A stretch of DNA of 64,000 bases from Gari tellinella (Eukaryota; Mollusca; Bivalvia; Cardiida; Psammobiidae). A program made the translations under genes and the position numbers. Shown one piece after another: positions 8,780-18,250 of the stretch. The stretch covers positions 27,048,119 to 27,112,118 of the forward strand of contig OV277872.1 of the NCBI GenBank assembly GCA_922989275.2, in the 5' to 3' direction. The notes under the pieces were generated by a model. The model did not search any database and was not told the origin of the DNA. It saw only the letters and a list, made by a program, of their open reading frames with translations. Each line of letters starts with the position of its first letter. Position 1 is the stretch's first letter.

Positions 8780-10743
8780 ACAAGAGCCCCATGGGGCATA
8801 TGTCGCTCACCTGAGAATAGCTGTACATCAAAATGGAGATAATGATTTATGTCCAGGACGGGGTCATTTTTTACCCGAGGGGCATAATTTGAACAATCTT
8901 AATAGAGGACCTGTAGATGATGCTATGTTCCAAATATCTAAGATCAGGGTACTAGGGTTCTAGACATGAAGATTTTTTTTTAAGTTTCCATTGAAAAAAT
9001 CTGTTTTTAGCTCCTGTGACCTACATATGCAACAGACTGGAACCATTTGAACAAAATAGATAAAGGACATCTAGAAGTAACACCATGCCGAATATCAAAG
9101 CTCTGGCTATATTAGCTTCAGAAAAGAAGACGTTTGAAAACTGTGACCCCCGGATGGGGCTAATTTTGACCCCAGGGGCATAATTTGTACAAACTTGATA
9201 GAGGACCTGTAGATGATATGCAATCGACCAGAACCATTTGAACCTTATTGGTATAGGACATCTAAAAGTGTCACCATGCCAGATATCAAAGCTCTGGCCA
9301 TATTATTTTCAGAGGAGAAGACGTTGGAAAATTTCACTATATAACTCTATGTAAAACTGTGACCCCCGGGGCGGGGCCAATTTTGACCCCAGGGGCATAG
9401 TTTGTACAAACTTGATAGAGGACCTGTAGATGATGCTATGTGACAAATGTCTAAGATCTGGCCCTTGTAGTTTCAGACAAGAAGATTTTTTAAGATTTCC
9501 TTATTTTTTCACTTGGTTGCCATGGCAACCAGAGTTCTACATTGTTTTTAATTCTTTGAACAATTTTGAAACAACTTGACCCAAGGAACATGGTTGAAAT
9601 CTTTTCAGCAATATATGAGGAGATGTCATTTGAAGCAATTGTTAAAGACAACAATGACTGTATAAAGTGAAATTATTTTCTTCTGTGGAAGAATAAATTA
9701 AAGACATAAAAAGGAATATGTATGCGTTAATAGGTTAATAAATATCATTATTTACATTTTCTAAATATAGGAAACTATATGTAAATGAGTGGCAAATTTG
9801 GATCCAGATTAGATGCAGCATTATGTGGCATCTGACCTGGATCCATACTGTTTATGGCCAAGAATTAATTGTGGACTGATAGACAGAAAGATAAACAAAC
9901 AAACAAACAGACATACCAAAAGTAATATGCCTTGAACTAAGTTGTGCTTGAGCACAAAATAGCAGACATCATAATTTCTGCTATGTATCTCAGTGACCTG
10001 AGTTCAGAGCTAGCTTTGGGTCAGTTATGCAATAAGAGACCGTCTCAGGGAGAACTGACTATTATCATGCTGAACTGTTGTCTGCTCCAAATGTTTGTAT
10101 GTGAAATATGTAAAAAATAATAACTTATATTTTCTAAATATAAGAAAATATGTAAATGAGTGGCAAATAGTTTAGATCCAGATTAGATGCTGCATTATGT
10201 GGCATCTGACCTGGATCCAAACTGTTTGCAAATATAGGTGATTTAGTATAAGGGTGCTTGAAACCCTGCTTAAACCTTCAGTAAAACAGTATAACCTGAA
10301 TAAAGCGGCAATGAATCCTGCATAAAGCGGCAATGAAAAAATCCCTATGGTGAATCCCTATGGTCAGTTTTAGTTTTGATATTAACAATTTTGAGAGAGA
10401 ATCACCAGGAGATACTAAAAAACAAATATCAAAGCTGTGGGCCTAGCAGTTTTTTACAAGAAGATTGTTTAAAGTTTTTCACTTTTTTAAATAAATTACA
10501 ATAAGTAGTCCACTTGAAAGTTTCATTTTAACAATTTCTGTAGAGAAGCATCCAAGGAACATCATGAGCAGTTTGAATCCGCCCTACAATCCCCGGGTTC
10601 AGAGGAGATGTCGTTTGAAGTAAAAGTGAACGGACAGACGGACAGACGGACAGACGGACAGACGGACAGACGGACAGACGTACTACGGACAATGAGCGGT
10701 CACAATAGCTCACCTTGAGCCTTCGGCTCAGGTGAGCTAAAAA
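8780..10743 (+). mobile_element. pearl/Helitron-like element
   Basis: It starts CAAGAGCCCCATGGGGCATA with TGTCGCTCACCTGAG and ends with the hairpin CTTGAGCCTTCGGCTCAGG followed by TGAGCTAAAA. A CGGACAGA microsatellite lies just before the end (10630-10681). These are the hallmarks of bivalve pearl-type non-autonomous Helitrons. The interior holds B-type remnants (about 9654-9740) and two copies of a hairpin module (GGATCCAGATTAGATG, near 9800 and 10160). It lies inside the hAT-like element. Confidence 0.7.
10630..10681. repeat. (CGGACAGA)n microsatellite
   Basis: About six tandem copies of CGGACAGA sit just upstream of the pearl 3' hairpin, where such elements carry ACGG-type tracts. Confidence 0.9.
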
Positions 10744-11129
10744 GTATAACATTCATAAACAATTCTTTGGCACCAAGACTTTTTTATTGTATTGTCGTTT
10801 ACACACACAAACGGTCTCCAACTTTGTAAATGTTTATAAGTAAAACAGTTGAACGTTACCGTGTACACGTGCAACGTCCGACCCTTACCGACTAACGATG
10901 TGTCAGTCGGCATATTAAAGTTACGATTAACCGGTTAACCCCGGTTACGAGCAACGATTAACCGGTTACAAATTTCTGGTAACCGTTTCAGCACTAAGGC
11001 TGAGGCATAATGCGTTACATGACTACCATGTTTTCCTACTACATATCAACTCAAGAGCAGTTTTACTGTATTATCTTTCATAAGAATTTTAAAATTGACA
11101 AATCAGTATACAGTGTGTTGACATCCTAC

Positions 11130-11231
11130 CTCAAGTCGCCTAATTTTCTTGTTATTGAACTCCCAACTGCTGTTGCTACAGAGCTTGTCTTCTCAGCTGC
11201 TGTCTTGGCTGCTGCTGATGTTTTCTGATAC
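11130..11231 (-). CDS. TPD52-like: TPD52-family protein, exon encoding the second YQKT block
   Basis: On the minus strand a TATTTCACAG acceptor is followed by 102 nt and a GTAGGA donor. The first G completes a codon with the preceding exon. The protein starts YQKTSAAAKTAAEKTSS and ends GSSITRKLGDL plus AG. This matches the vertebrate TPD52 stretch YKKTSETLSQAGQKAS...ITKKLEDV after the coiled coil. Residues are helical and Ala/Lys/Glu-rich. It begins with the same 13 bases (GTATCAGAAAACA) as the exon at 21060-21119, so the two are probably ancient duplicates. A tandem repeat array begins 16 nt upstream of the exon. Confidence 0.93.
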
Positions 11232-11247
11232 CTGTGAAATATAAATC

Positions 11248-11641
11248 TCATGAATTATAACATCAGCTTGTGGACAATGTAAAACCACCTTACAAACAGC
11301 TCTACAAACAGAGCTCCAGATACCGTGAGTATTTCAAAAACTAAAATCTTTATTTCTGCATTAAACCCTCATGAATTATAACGTCAGCTTGTGGACAATG
11401 TAAAACCACCTTACAAACAGCTCTACAAACAGAGCTCCAGATACCGTGAGTATTTCAAAAACTAAAATCTTTATTTCTGCATTAAACCCTCATGAATTAT
11501 AACATCAGCTTGTGGACAATGTAAAACCAACTTTCAAACAGCTCCACATACTGGGAGTATTTCAAAAACTAAAATCTTTATTTCTGCATTAAACCCTATC
11601 AGCTTGTGGACAATGTAAAACCAACTTTCAAACACTACAAA
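11248..11641. repeat. 121-bp tandem repeat containing half an A MITE
   Basis: Units start at 11248, 11369 and 11490, with a partial one at about 11598. Each unit joins intron sequence (TCATGAATTATAACATCAGC ...) to the first ~60 bp of an A element (CAGAGCTCCAGATACCGTG ... CTGCATTAAACCC). The array ends at the intact A copy at 11642. It lies within 20 nt of the splice acceptor of the TPD52 exon at 11130-11231. Confidence 0.85.
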
Positions 11642-11832
11642 CAGAGCTCCAGATACCGTGAGTATTTCAAAAACTAAAATCTTTATTTCTGCATTAAACC
11701 CTATGGTGTTACTACTCATTAGAATTGTCTCTTTGAGACAATTCTAATGAGTAGTTACCCCATAGGATTTGGAACTGAAATGAGAGAAATTGTTGGATTT
11801 GTTAGGTTTACTCCCCCTTATCTGGAGCACTG
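11642..11832. mobile_element. A-family MITE with 6-bp TSD
   Basis: It runs from CAGAGCTCCAGATACCGTG to CTTATCTGGAGCACTG, flanked by TACAAA at 11636-11641 and 11833-11838. It was the apparent source of the partial copies in the adjacent tandem array. Confidence 0.85.
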
Positions 11833-12143
11833 TACAAACAGTGGAGACCTAGATCTGTACTCCTATTCTGATTGAAATTGGTTTGGTCTGCAGGAGTTTT
11901 GAACAAAATACTTGTAAATAATCAGGGCCTGAGGCTATAAAACTTAAAATGAACTCTGTGCTCAAAACTCAATTTCAATAACAGGCTCTAGTTTATACAA
12001 AACATATGTTTTATTTGATTTGTGTATATAACCTCATTTGGATACTTTATTACGTACAGTATAATTATGTAAAACACTAGGAACTAGTCAAGTAAAACTA
12101 ACGATCTTTGCAGGTTACAAGTAGACTTGTTTTTTTTTTTTAA

Positions 12144-12176
12144 CAACGTTTCGACCCTATCAGGGTCTTCATCAGG
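12144..12176 (-). ncRNA. hammerhead-ribozyme-like motif of a Penelope-like element
   Basis: On the minus strand the core CTGATGA (12169-12175) is followed by a perfect stem-loop, GACCCT-GAT-AGGGTC, and then GAAAC (12148-12152). That is the conserved catalytic core order of a type I hammerhead. The motif lies downstream of the broken retroelement on the same strand, as known for Penelope-like elements, whose terminal repeats carry hammerheads. A run of A follows. Cleavage activity is not shown by the sequence. Confidence 0.7.
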
Positions 12177-12377
12177 TTACAAATAATATACATATGATGG
12201 GTATAAGTACATGAAATTGGGTAGATCAAAATGTCACGTGATCGGTACTGCCGATAGTTGTGTTACTAAAAATAGAATGGGTAAAACATGATGATGGCGA
12301 GATAATGATACACTATTAAAAAAAATGTGTGAGTAATGAGAAAAAATGCTTGAAAGTCAAGAGTCTGAGAGGTATAT

Positions 12378-12680
12378 CTAACTGGTTTTATCAAAGATGC
12401 CGTATATAGAGTATATAAAAATCTGGCAGTATTGGGTTTGTGGGATCGAATGTTCATCCATACAAAATGTATGGTTGTGGCTGTCGGGGTTAATCGGTTC
12501 CGAATGTTCATAAGTCTGGTTTGGGGAGGTGATGGGTGTTAGTGGCTTCGGGTGTCTAATCATTTCGCGTAGGTACTTGTTCGTCGGGTTTGGCTCCTGG
12601 GGTGGGTTGATGCGTATTCTGGGCCGGGCTTGAAATGGTGGTGTCCATGGGGCGATGGTCTCGATCGGTGGTGGTGACAC
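12378..12680 (-). other. proline-rich ORF downstream of the zinc-finger ORF
   Basis: The 100-codon open frame is rich in Pro, Asn and Thr (PPIETIAPW, INPPQEPNP, PLTPITSPN). It overlaps the end of the zinc-finger ORF in another frame and could be its continuation after a frameshift, or chance. Nothing is recognised in it. Confidence 0.25.
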
Positions 12681-12859
12681 ATTTTATCGCATACGGGGCA
12701 GACATACTTTCGTTTTCTGGTATTGTGTGTAGAGACATGTCTCCTGACGTGGCATGGCTGTCCTCTGATGAATCGGTTGCAAAGTTTACATTGGTAGAGA
12801 TGTTTTCCAATCTCATGGTAGGTATCTTCCTGTGGCTTCTGTTTTTCTTTTTTCGGCAT
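12560..12859 (-). CDS. C2H2 zinc-finger ORF overlapping the PLE stop codon (TAATG)
   Basis: The ATG at 12857-12859 overlaps the TAA stop (12859-12861) of the GIY-YIG frame as TAATG. The 99-codon product has a lysine-rich start and a zinc-finger pattern, YQCKLC then HVRRHVSTH (C-x2-C-x13-H-x3-H), followed by a second pair VCPVCDK without a clean His partner. This arrangement would suit stop/restart translation of a second protein, as known for some non-LTR retrotransposons. I know of no such ORF in described Penelope-like elements. The downstream half may be frameshifted. Confidence 0.45.
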   Translation of the reverse strand: MPKKEKQKPQEDTYHEIGKHLYQCKLCNRFIRGQPCHVRRHVSTHNTRKRKYVCPVCDKMCHHHRSRPSPHGHHHFKPGPEYASTHPRSQTRRTSTYAK

Positions 12860-13950
12860 TATTGTTGTAGGTTTAGACCAAGAGGGCTTCTAGATTTGAA
12901 GAGGCTGATAATACTTTCCTCTGTTCTGAGGCGGATGTTGATATCGCGCGGGGTAACCAGTAGGATGGTGACGTCGACGTCGTGTATTGAGTGTCCCGTG
13001 CTTGAGAAATGGCGGGAAACTGGCTTGTATTCGTTTTCTTGCGGATGTCGTTTAGATGTCCATAAAGGCGTTCTCTGAGCGTATTTCCAGTTTGTCCAAT
13101 ATATTGGATGCCGCAGTGTTTGCATGTGATTGCGTATACTAGACTGGATGTCTCACAATTGTGTGAGCCTCTTATTGAGAAGTTTTTTGCGGTGGTATTA
13201 CACTTCAGTACATTTTTGCTGGTCATGTGTACGCATGCTGCACAGTTCTTGTTGCACGGATGGGATCCTATTTGGGACGTGTTTTGAAGTAGGTCTGATT
13301 TCACCAGGAGGTTCCTGAGGTTCAGGGGCTTTCTGTAGACTACCAAGATCTTGGAGTTTTTGAACATGCTGGTATCTGGTCCGATGTCTAGAAGGTGTCT
13401 GTTTTTCTTGATGGCTGTTTGGATGTCCGGGTTCTGGGGATTGTTAGTGAGGATTAAGGGGATCACGTCATTGGTTTTGATTTTTGGGTCGATTTTGAGT
13501 AGGGTGTCTCTGTCGAGAGCTCAGGCTTGTTTGATGACTTGTTTGATCATTGTTTTCCGGTAGCCTCTGTGTTGTAGATTTTGCAGGAGGTCTTTGGTAC
13601 AGAAGTCGTAGGTTTCTAGAGTGCTGCAGATTCGTCTGATGCGGACCGCTTGGCTGTATGGGATGCTTTTCTTCTGGTGACGAGGGTAGTATGAATCGAA
13701 ATGTAGGTACATGTGGGCGTCGGTGGGTTTAGAGTTTAGAATTGTGGTTAGGTATCCATCTGCATTCTTTTGTACCGTGGTGTCTAGGAAGTTTACTTCT
13801 GTGTCGCTAATGTCGACCGTGAATTTGATGGTAGTGTGGAAACTGTTTAAAGCTTTAACGAAGGAATCTAATTCCTCTCTTCCATGTAGCCATACCGAGA
13901 ATATGTCGTCAATGTATCGCCACCACACTAATTATGTATGTAAATACTAG
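12859..13950 (-). pseudogene. Penelope-like retroelement, 5'-truncated RT plus GIY-YIG endonuclease
   Basis: The remnant starts inside the reverse transcriptase at its motif C (WRYIDDIFSVW), then shows the downstream NFLDT motif, a linker with paired cysteines (CNKNCAAC), and the GIY-YIG endonuclease with CKHCGIQYIGQT and RERLYGHL. The C-terminal part (VSRHFSSTGH ... EESIISLFKSRSPLGLN) is in another frame, so a frameshift lies near 13025-13035. A TGA at about 13521-13523 interrupts one otherwise continuous frame. RT motifs 1-B are missing, consistent with 5' truncation at about 13.95 kb. Inactive copy inside a TPD52 intron. Confidence 0.88.
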
Positions 13951-14157
13951 TTATAAAATAAAATGTTTGTCGAAGTGTTAGGAGCTGAGAAAAATTCTGA
14001 TTTTTGAGTACAGAGTTCGTTTTTAGATGTATAACCTCAGGGCCAGTGCTTGTTATAACTCCTCTAAACCAATGTTATGTCCACTCATTAGGATCGTCTC
14101 GATGATTTAATCATATTTATGATGAGACATAAAGGAGAATATTTTGTAAAAATTCAG

Positions 14158-14382
14158 TTACCCCCATTACCCCATAGCCTGTTTCTAGGTTTGAAGACAA
14201 GTGATCAATTAAGGCAGGTTGAAAGTAAAGCAGAATCCTGCCAGTTTAAGCTATCATCTGTTAAAATATAGAAAATATTTACTATGATGCATATATGCAT
14301 ATCAGTATAAATATGAACTATTTTCTTGAGTTAAAGAATAAATAAAGGCATAAAAAGGTATATTTATTGGGAAATGGGTTAA
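14158..14382. mobile_element. B-family MITE
   Basis: It reads from TTACCCCCATTACCCC to GGAAATGGGTTAA. The hairpin core is partly deleted (GCAGAATCCTGCC). TTAA is intact only on the right. Confidence 0.65.
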
Positions 14383-14493
14383 CTAACTGTCAGGCCCCAC
14401 TATATAACTAAATGTAGAATCATCTAGAAAGATTTCATGCAGACATACAGGACAAAATGTTTATTTCTTTATAGTTTTAACTGCTTATAACAC

Positions 14494-14687
14494 ATTCAAC
14501 CCTTGCAACCAGTAAACTGAGTATTTTACAGACCGTGTACCTGTGAAAAACACATTTGTTCTATGCAAACAGTGTAGACCCTGATCTGAAAGTTGCTTAC
14601 GTAGTCCTCTGGTCAAAGTCTGCACTGTTTGTAATTTTACAATATATTGTGAAAAGTACCCAAAAATAGTACAAAATCGAAATGACA
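14494..14687. mobile_element. E-family MITE, degraded
   Basis: It contains CAACCCTTGCAACCAG, a TATGCAAACAGTGTAGACCC arm and a TCTGCACTGTTTG arm. The right end is lost. Confidence 0.5.
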
Positions 14688-14689
14688 TA

Positions 14690-15114
14690 CACTAAAACCT
14701 CTCCATTACGACCACTAAAACAAATGTATACAAGACAGGTGACAGCTTAACCCTTTGAACCCAAGTCCCGCCTATAGGCATCCTTTTCAAACAGTGTACA
14801 TGTGGATAGTACACTTGTCCTATGCAAACAGTGAAGACCCAAATCAGAGGGCTCCAAAAGGAGCCCTCTGATCAGGATCTTCACTGTTTGTCATAATGTC
14901 AAACATTGACAAAAACAACCCTTAAAAGTCAGAAATGGACTAGACTAAGATGGACACTGGAATTGTCCATTTAAAGTTTCAGGGAGGAAAGAGTTAAAGC
15001 AAGATGATACTAAAACAGAAAGCTCCTAAAGCACCTTGCTTGTAGCAGCAACCTGCCTCAAACACAAACGCTAATCTGTGTAATTTAGTAGTCATGATAA
15101 AAAAGGTTTTACTG
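14690..15114. mobile_element. C-family MITE split by an E-family MITE
   Basis: The ends CACTAAAACCTCTCCATTAC and AAAAGGTTTTACTG lie between TA dinucleotides. The element is interrupted at its TTAA (GACAGC|TTAA|AGCAAG) by the E copy at 14747-14997. Confidence 0.75.
14747..14997. mobile_element. E-family MITE, TTAA-flanked, nested
   Basis: It starts TTAACCCTTTGAACCC and ends AGGGAGGAAAGAGTTAA. The core is the hairpin GATCAGAGGGCTCC against GGAGCCCTCTGATC inside AAACAGTGAAGACCC / CTTCACTGTTTG. The same family recurs at 43786, 49367 and 51649. Confidence 0.8.
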
Positions 15115-15409
15115 TAATTGGAAACTAGAATTGTCCCTTTGAAGTTTCAGGGGCCAATTAGTTAATCGGTCATATTAGTTACAACATAGACATTGATAGA
15201 GAAAAAACTGGCTATTCTTAGTTACCATCCTCTAACTAAAGCCTTGGATAAAACAGTTGAAGAAAGATTAAGTTGGTTGATTATAATTATGGCTAATTCA
15301 GGAGCTACAAGTAACAATTAGTAACTGTATCACAGCAAACAGTAACCATGCACAATGAACCTGAACAATCTAAACACACAAAACAATGCTACAACAAAGA
15401 AAGCTATTA

Positions 15410-15645
15410 CAGTGGAGAAAACGTTATTCTTTCCCAATAAACGCGTTTACGCTAAAACTATTATTTCAATTACAAACAGTTTGGAGCCAGATCAGACGCC
15501 GGGTAACCCGGCGTCTGATCAGGCTCCAAACTGTTTGCCACCAAGATAAAAATGAATTATCAGAATTGTCAAAAAATTGTACTTTTCTACGTTTTAGTGC
15601 TTTGCGTTTGCGTTTAAACGGGAAAGAATAACAGATTCTCCACTG
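15410..15645. mobile_element. 236-bp TA-flanked MITE with hairpin core
   Basis: The TIRs are CAGTGGAGAAAACGTTATTC and GAATAACAGATTCTCCACTG, flanked by TA. The core is a perfect hairpin, GATCAGACGCCGGG against CCCGGCGTCTGATC, in the CAAACAGTTTGGAGCC context that also occurs in TTAA-flanked families. Confidence 0.8.
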
Positions 15646-15652
15646 TACATAT

Positions 15653-16110
15653 TGCTATGCTATTGCAAAGAATGTTGTTAGATTTGTTAATGCAATTCTA
15701 CAGGATGCTATTACATTATGTAATGCTATTACAAAGGATGCTATTACATTTTGTTATGATATTGCAAATAATTATGTTACATTTTAATGCAATAACAAAG
15801 GATGCTATTACATTTTGTTATGATATTGCAAATAATTATGTTACATTTTAATGCAATAACAAAGGATGCTATTACATTTTGTAATGCTATTGCAAGCAAT
15901 GCTGTTACATTTTATAATGCTATCACATTTTGTAATGATATTGCAAAGATTCTTATGCAGTTACATTTTGGAATGCTATTGCAAAAGAATGCTATTACAT
16001 TCTTGTATGTAATTACAAAGAATAATTGCATTTTGTAATGCTATTACATTATACAAAGAATGTTATCGGACTTTAAAAAGAATGCTGTTACATTTTGTAA
16101 AGCTATTACA
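15653..16110. repeat. AT-rich tandem repeat, unit about 33 bp
   Basis: The motif AATGCTATTACA with TTTTGTAATGCTATTAC is repeated with drift and is partly self-complementary. The unit is about 33 bp with many indels. ORFs here are translations of the repeat. Confidence 0.8.
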
Positions 16111-16310
16111 AAGAATATGCTATTACCAGTGATTAGTTTAAAATAGAAATCAGTGAGTCCTCCAAATGCATATTCTGTAAAACAATGAGTCCTTGGTACA
16201 AAACCTTCAGTCTAAAAAGGTTAAAAAACACTAAATGCCAAAAAGTAGGACTCATAATTTCTTAACAAATGAGTCCCTATATATGGCTCGGGACTCGCAG
16301 CCAAAAAAAT
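16111..16310. other. insert within the AT-rich tandem repeat
   Basis: The 200-bp stretch has none of the surrounding repeat and includes several GAGTCC motifs (near 16155, 16190 and 16270). No ends or function could be recognised. Confidence 0.4.
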
Positions 16311-16428
16311 TATTCTATTACATTTTGTAATGCTATTACAAAGAATGCTATTAAATGTATATTTTGTTATACCATTACATGTACAAAGAATGCTATAACA
16401 TGTTGTTATGCTATTACAAAGTATGGTA
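16311..16428. repeat. continuation of the AT-rich tandem repeat
   Basis: The units ATGCTATTACAAAGAATGC resume after the insert and stop at the C MITE at 16429. Confidence 0.75.
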
Positions 16429-16637
16429 CAGTAAAACCTATCTATAACGGCCACTAAATTGTGTAAAGTTTTTGTTTGTTTATGACAGGTGACTGCTTAT
16501 TAAAGCAAGGTGACAGTTCAACAGAAAGCTCTTTTAGGAGCTTTCTGTTTCACTGTCACCTTGCTTTAAGCTGTAACCTGTTTTTTATATATCTAATTAG
16601 CATTTATTTTAGTGGTCATTATAGAGAGATTTTACTG
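16429..16637. mobile_element. C-family MITE
   Basis: The ends are CAGTAAAACCTATCTATAAC and ATAGAGAGATTTTACTG with TA flanks. The hairpin GAAAGCTCTTTTAGGAGC is intact. Confidence 0.85.
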
Positions 16638-16709
16638 TATTACAAACACTCATAAACAATAACATTGTGTCTGTAGGGCAGGCTGCTGCAACCCATTACT
16701 TCACTAATA

Positions 16710-17066
16710 CAGCGTTCCCTCTCTACAACTGCCCTCCCAACAACGACGCCCTCCTTACAACGACCCTTGCCGCATTTCCCTAAACATGATAATTATGTAT
16801 AACGCCTTAACTTCTGCAATATCGTCTGCTTAAAATTGTCTTCTGCTAATATCGCAATATTACATAATCGACTCTATGACAGAAAAAAACCTTATGAGGA
16901 GTAACAAACAGCTTGAATCCAGATCAGACGCCGCGTTACGTGGCGTCTGATCTGGATTCAAACTGTTTGCAAATGTAAGTCAATTTCCCTCTCTATAACG
17001 ACTCCCTCCCAACAACGAACATATTTGTTGTCTCCCATTGGGTGTCGTTGTAGAGAGGGAGCGCTG
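16710..17066. mobile_element. F-family (pogo-like) MITE
   Basis: It runs from CAGCGTTCCCTCTCTACAAC to GTTGTAGAGAGGGAGCGCTG with TA on both sides. A second internal inverted pair and the hairpin GAATCCAGATCAGACGCC / GGCGTCTGATCTGGATTC are present. Related copies are at 35668 and 42722. Confidence 0.8.
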
Positions 17067-17187
17067 TACACTTTTCAGGCCTTTAATATAATTTCTCCAA
17101 TGAAAAAAATAGTTCCACTTTATACAGTCATGAATATGCACCATTTAGCTTAAAGCAGGCAGAGAGAAAGTAGAGCATTCTGCTATA

Positions 17188-18220
17188 CAGTCCACACTCG
17201 TTAATCCGAATTTCATGGGACCAAGAAAAATAATTCGGATTAACGGGAGTACGAATTAAGCGATTGGATCGATTACAGTCACCTTGTATCAACTTTGTCA
17301 TCTCCGGTCATCGTTTTTGATAGGGTGTCCTTCCCGTAATATTTCTTTTCAGTTAATGCAAATACGTAAAAAAAGTTATTTTTTTTTGTTTTGGCTTAAT
17401 ACTTATGCAATAATAATGATGTGCTTTAAATTTGATAACTTTGTTTAATCCCATAATCCAGTTAATGAAACCAACTAAACACAAACCTCTGTTTACTCTC
17501 TGCTACTTACGGACATACGCGTGGGTACCCATATGTGTATTCATAAAGACATTACACACTAGATACATGAACAAAACGGCACGTTTTACGACAACGGTTT
17601 TGATAACACAAATCATGAAATACATTATGATTTATCTAATACATTTATGTCATAAATATTAAATCGTAACAAAAGCTTGAAACTTCGAAAAACGGCGATA
17701 ATACTTTTTCCGCATTTGTAAACGATTTACGTACGTACATGTACACACAGCGTTCAAAGTGAAGAAGCGATCTCAATATCGCAAAGAAGAATATGGTTAC
17801 AAACATTTGAGCAACGTATGTCAACACCTTCCGCTTGTGTTTTTAAAGATCTCTACAGTTACTATTGGATATAAATGTGTTTAATTGGCCAATACTGCAA
17901 ACATTGTGTACAGTCTTTAGGTGGTGTAATTAGTTTTTGCGAGTGTTTGGTGACGGTATGGTCTCAGGTAATTATGACCAGTCTGACACCGATCGAGGTG
18001 TGAAAATTGCACTTCGGATTAAGCGTGTCAATTTGAGGGTAAGTCTTTTCAAAGGGACCAGATTAATACTTCGGATTAACGGACAATTCGGATAAACGAA
18101 ATTTGGATAAAGCGGAGTTGATTTATATAGAATAAGAAGGGGAAAGATCGGGACCGGGAGAAAAATTTGGTTTAACGAGAATTTCGGTTAAAGCGAGTTT
18201 GGATTAACGAGTTTGGACTG
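17188..18220. mobile_element. 1.03-kb TA-flanked transposon, non-coding
   Basis: The ends are CAGTCCACACTCGTTAATCC and (reverse complement) CAGTCCAAACTCGTTAATCC, flanked by TA. Subterminal copies of CGGATTAACG occur on both sides. ORFs up to 76 codons show no transposase motif. Tc1/mariner-pogo type by ends and TA duplication. Confidence 0.75.
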
Positions 18221-18250
18221 TACTTTCAACCTGTTTTAGCAGGTCAGATG

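Larger units (their letters stand above)
6588..10996. mobile_element. 4.4-kb hAT-like element filled with later insertions
   Basis: The ends are TAGTGCTGAAACGATTACCC and GGTAACCGTTTCAGCACTA, and AGGCTGAG is repeated perfectly on both sides (6580-6587 and 10997-11004). An 8-bp duplication and TAG..CTGAAACG ends are typical of hAT transposons. Both TIR regions repeat GATTAACCGGTTA. After removing the foldback element (6813-7980) and the pearl element (8780-10743), about 1.3 kb remains with no recognisable transposase, so it is non-autonomous. A 140-bp relative with the same ends is at 36877-37016. Confidence 0.85.

Noticed and set aside
10528..10752. 74-codon minus-strand ORF with VRLSVCPS repeats
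   Set aside because: It is the translated CGGACAGA microsatellite and pearl 3' end.
12635..13078. 147-codon plus-strand ORF
   Set aside because: It is the antisense shadow of the Penelope endonuclease and zinc-finger region.
15653..16428. CRISPR-like array
   Set aside because: There are no unique spacers of constant length. Units are AT-rich tandem repeats in a eukaryotic intron; the same applies to 38828-40064 and the pearl arrays.
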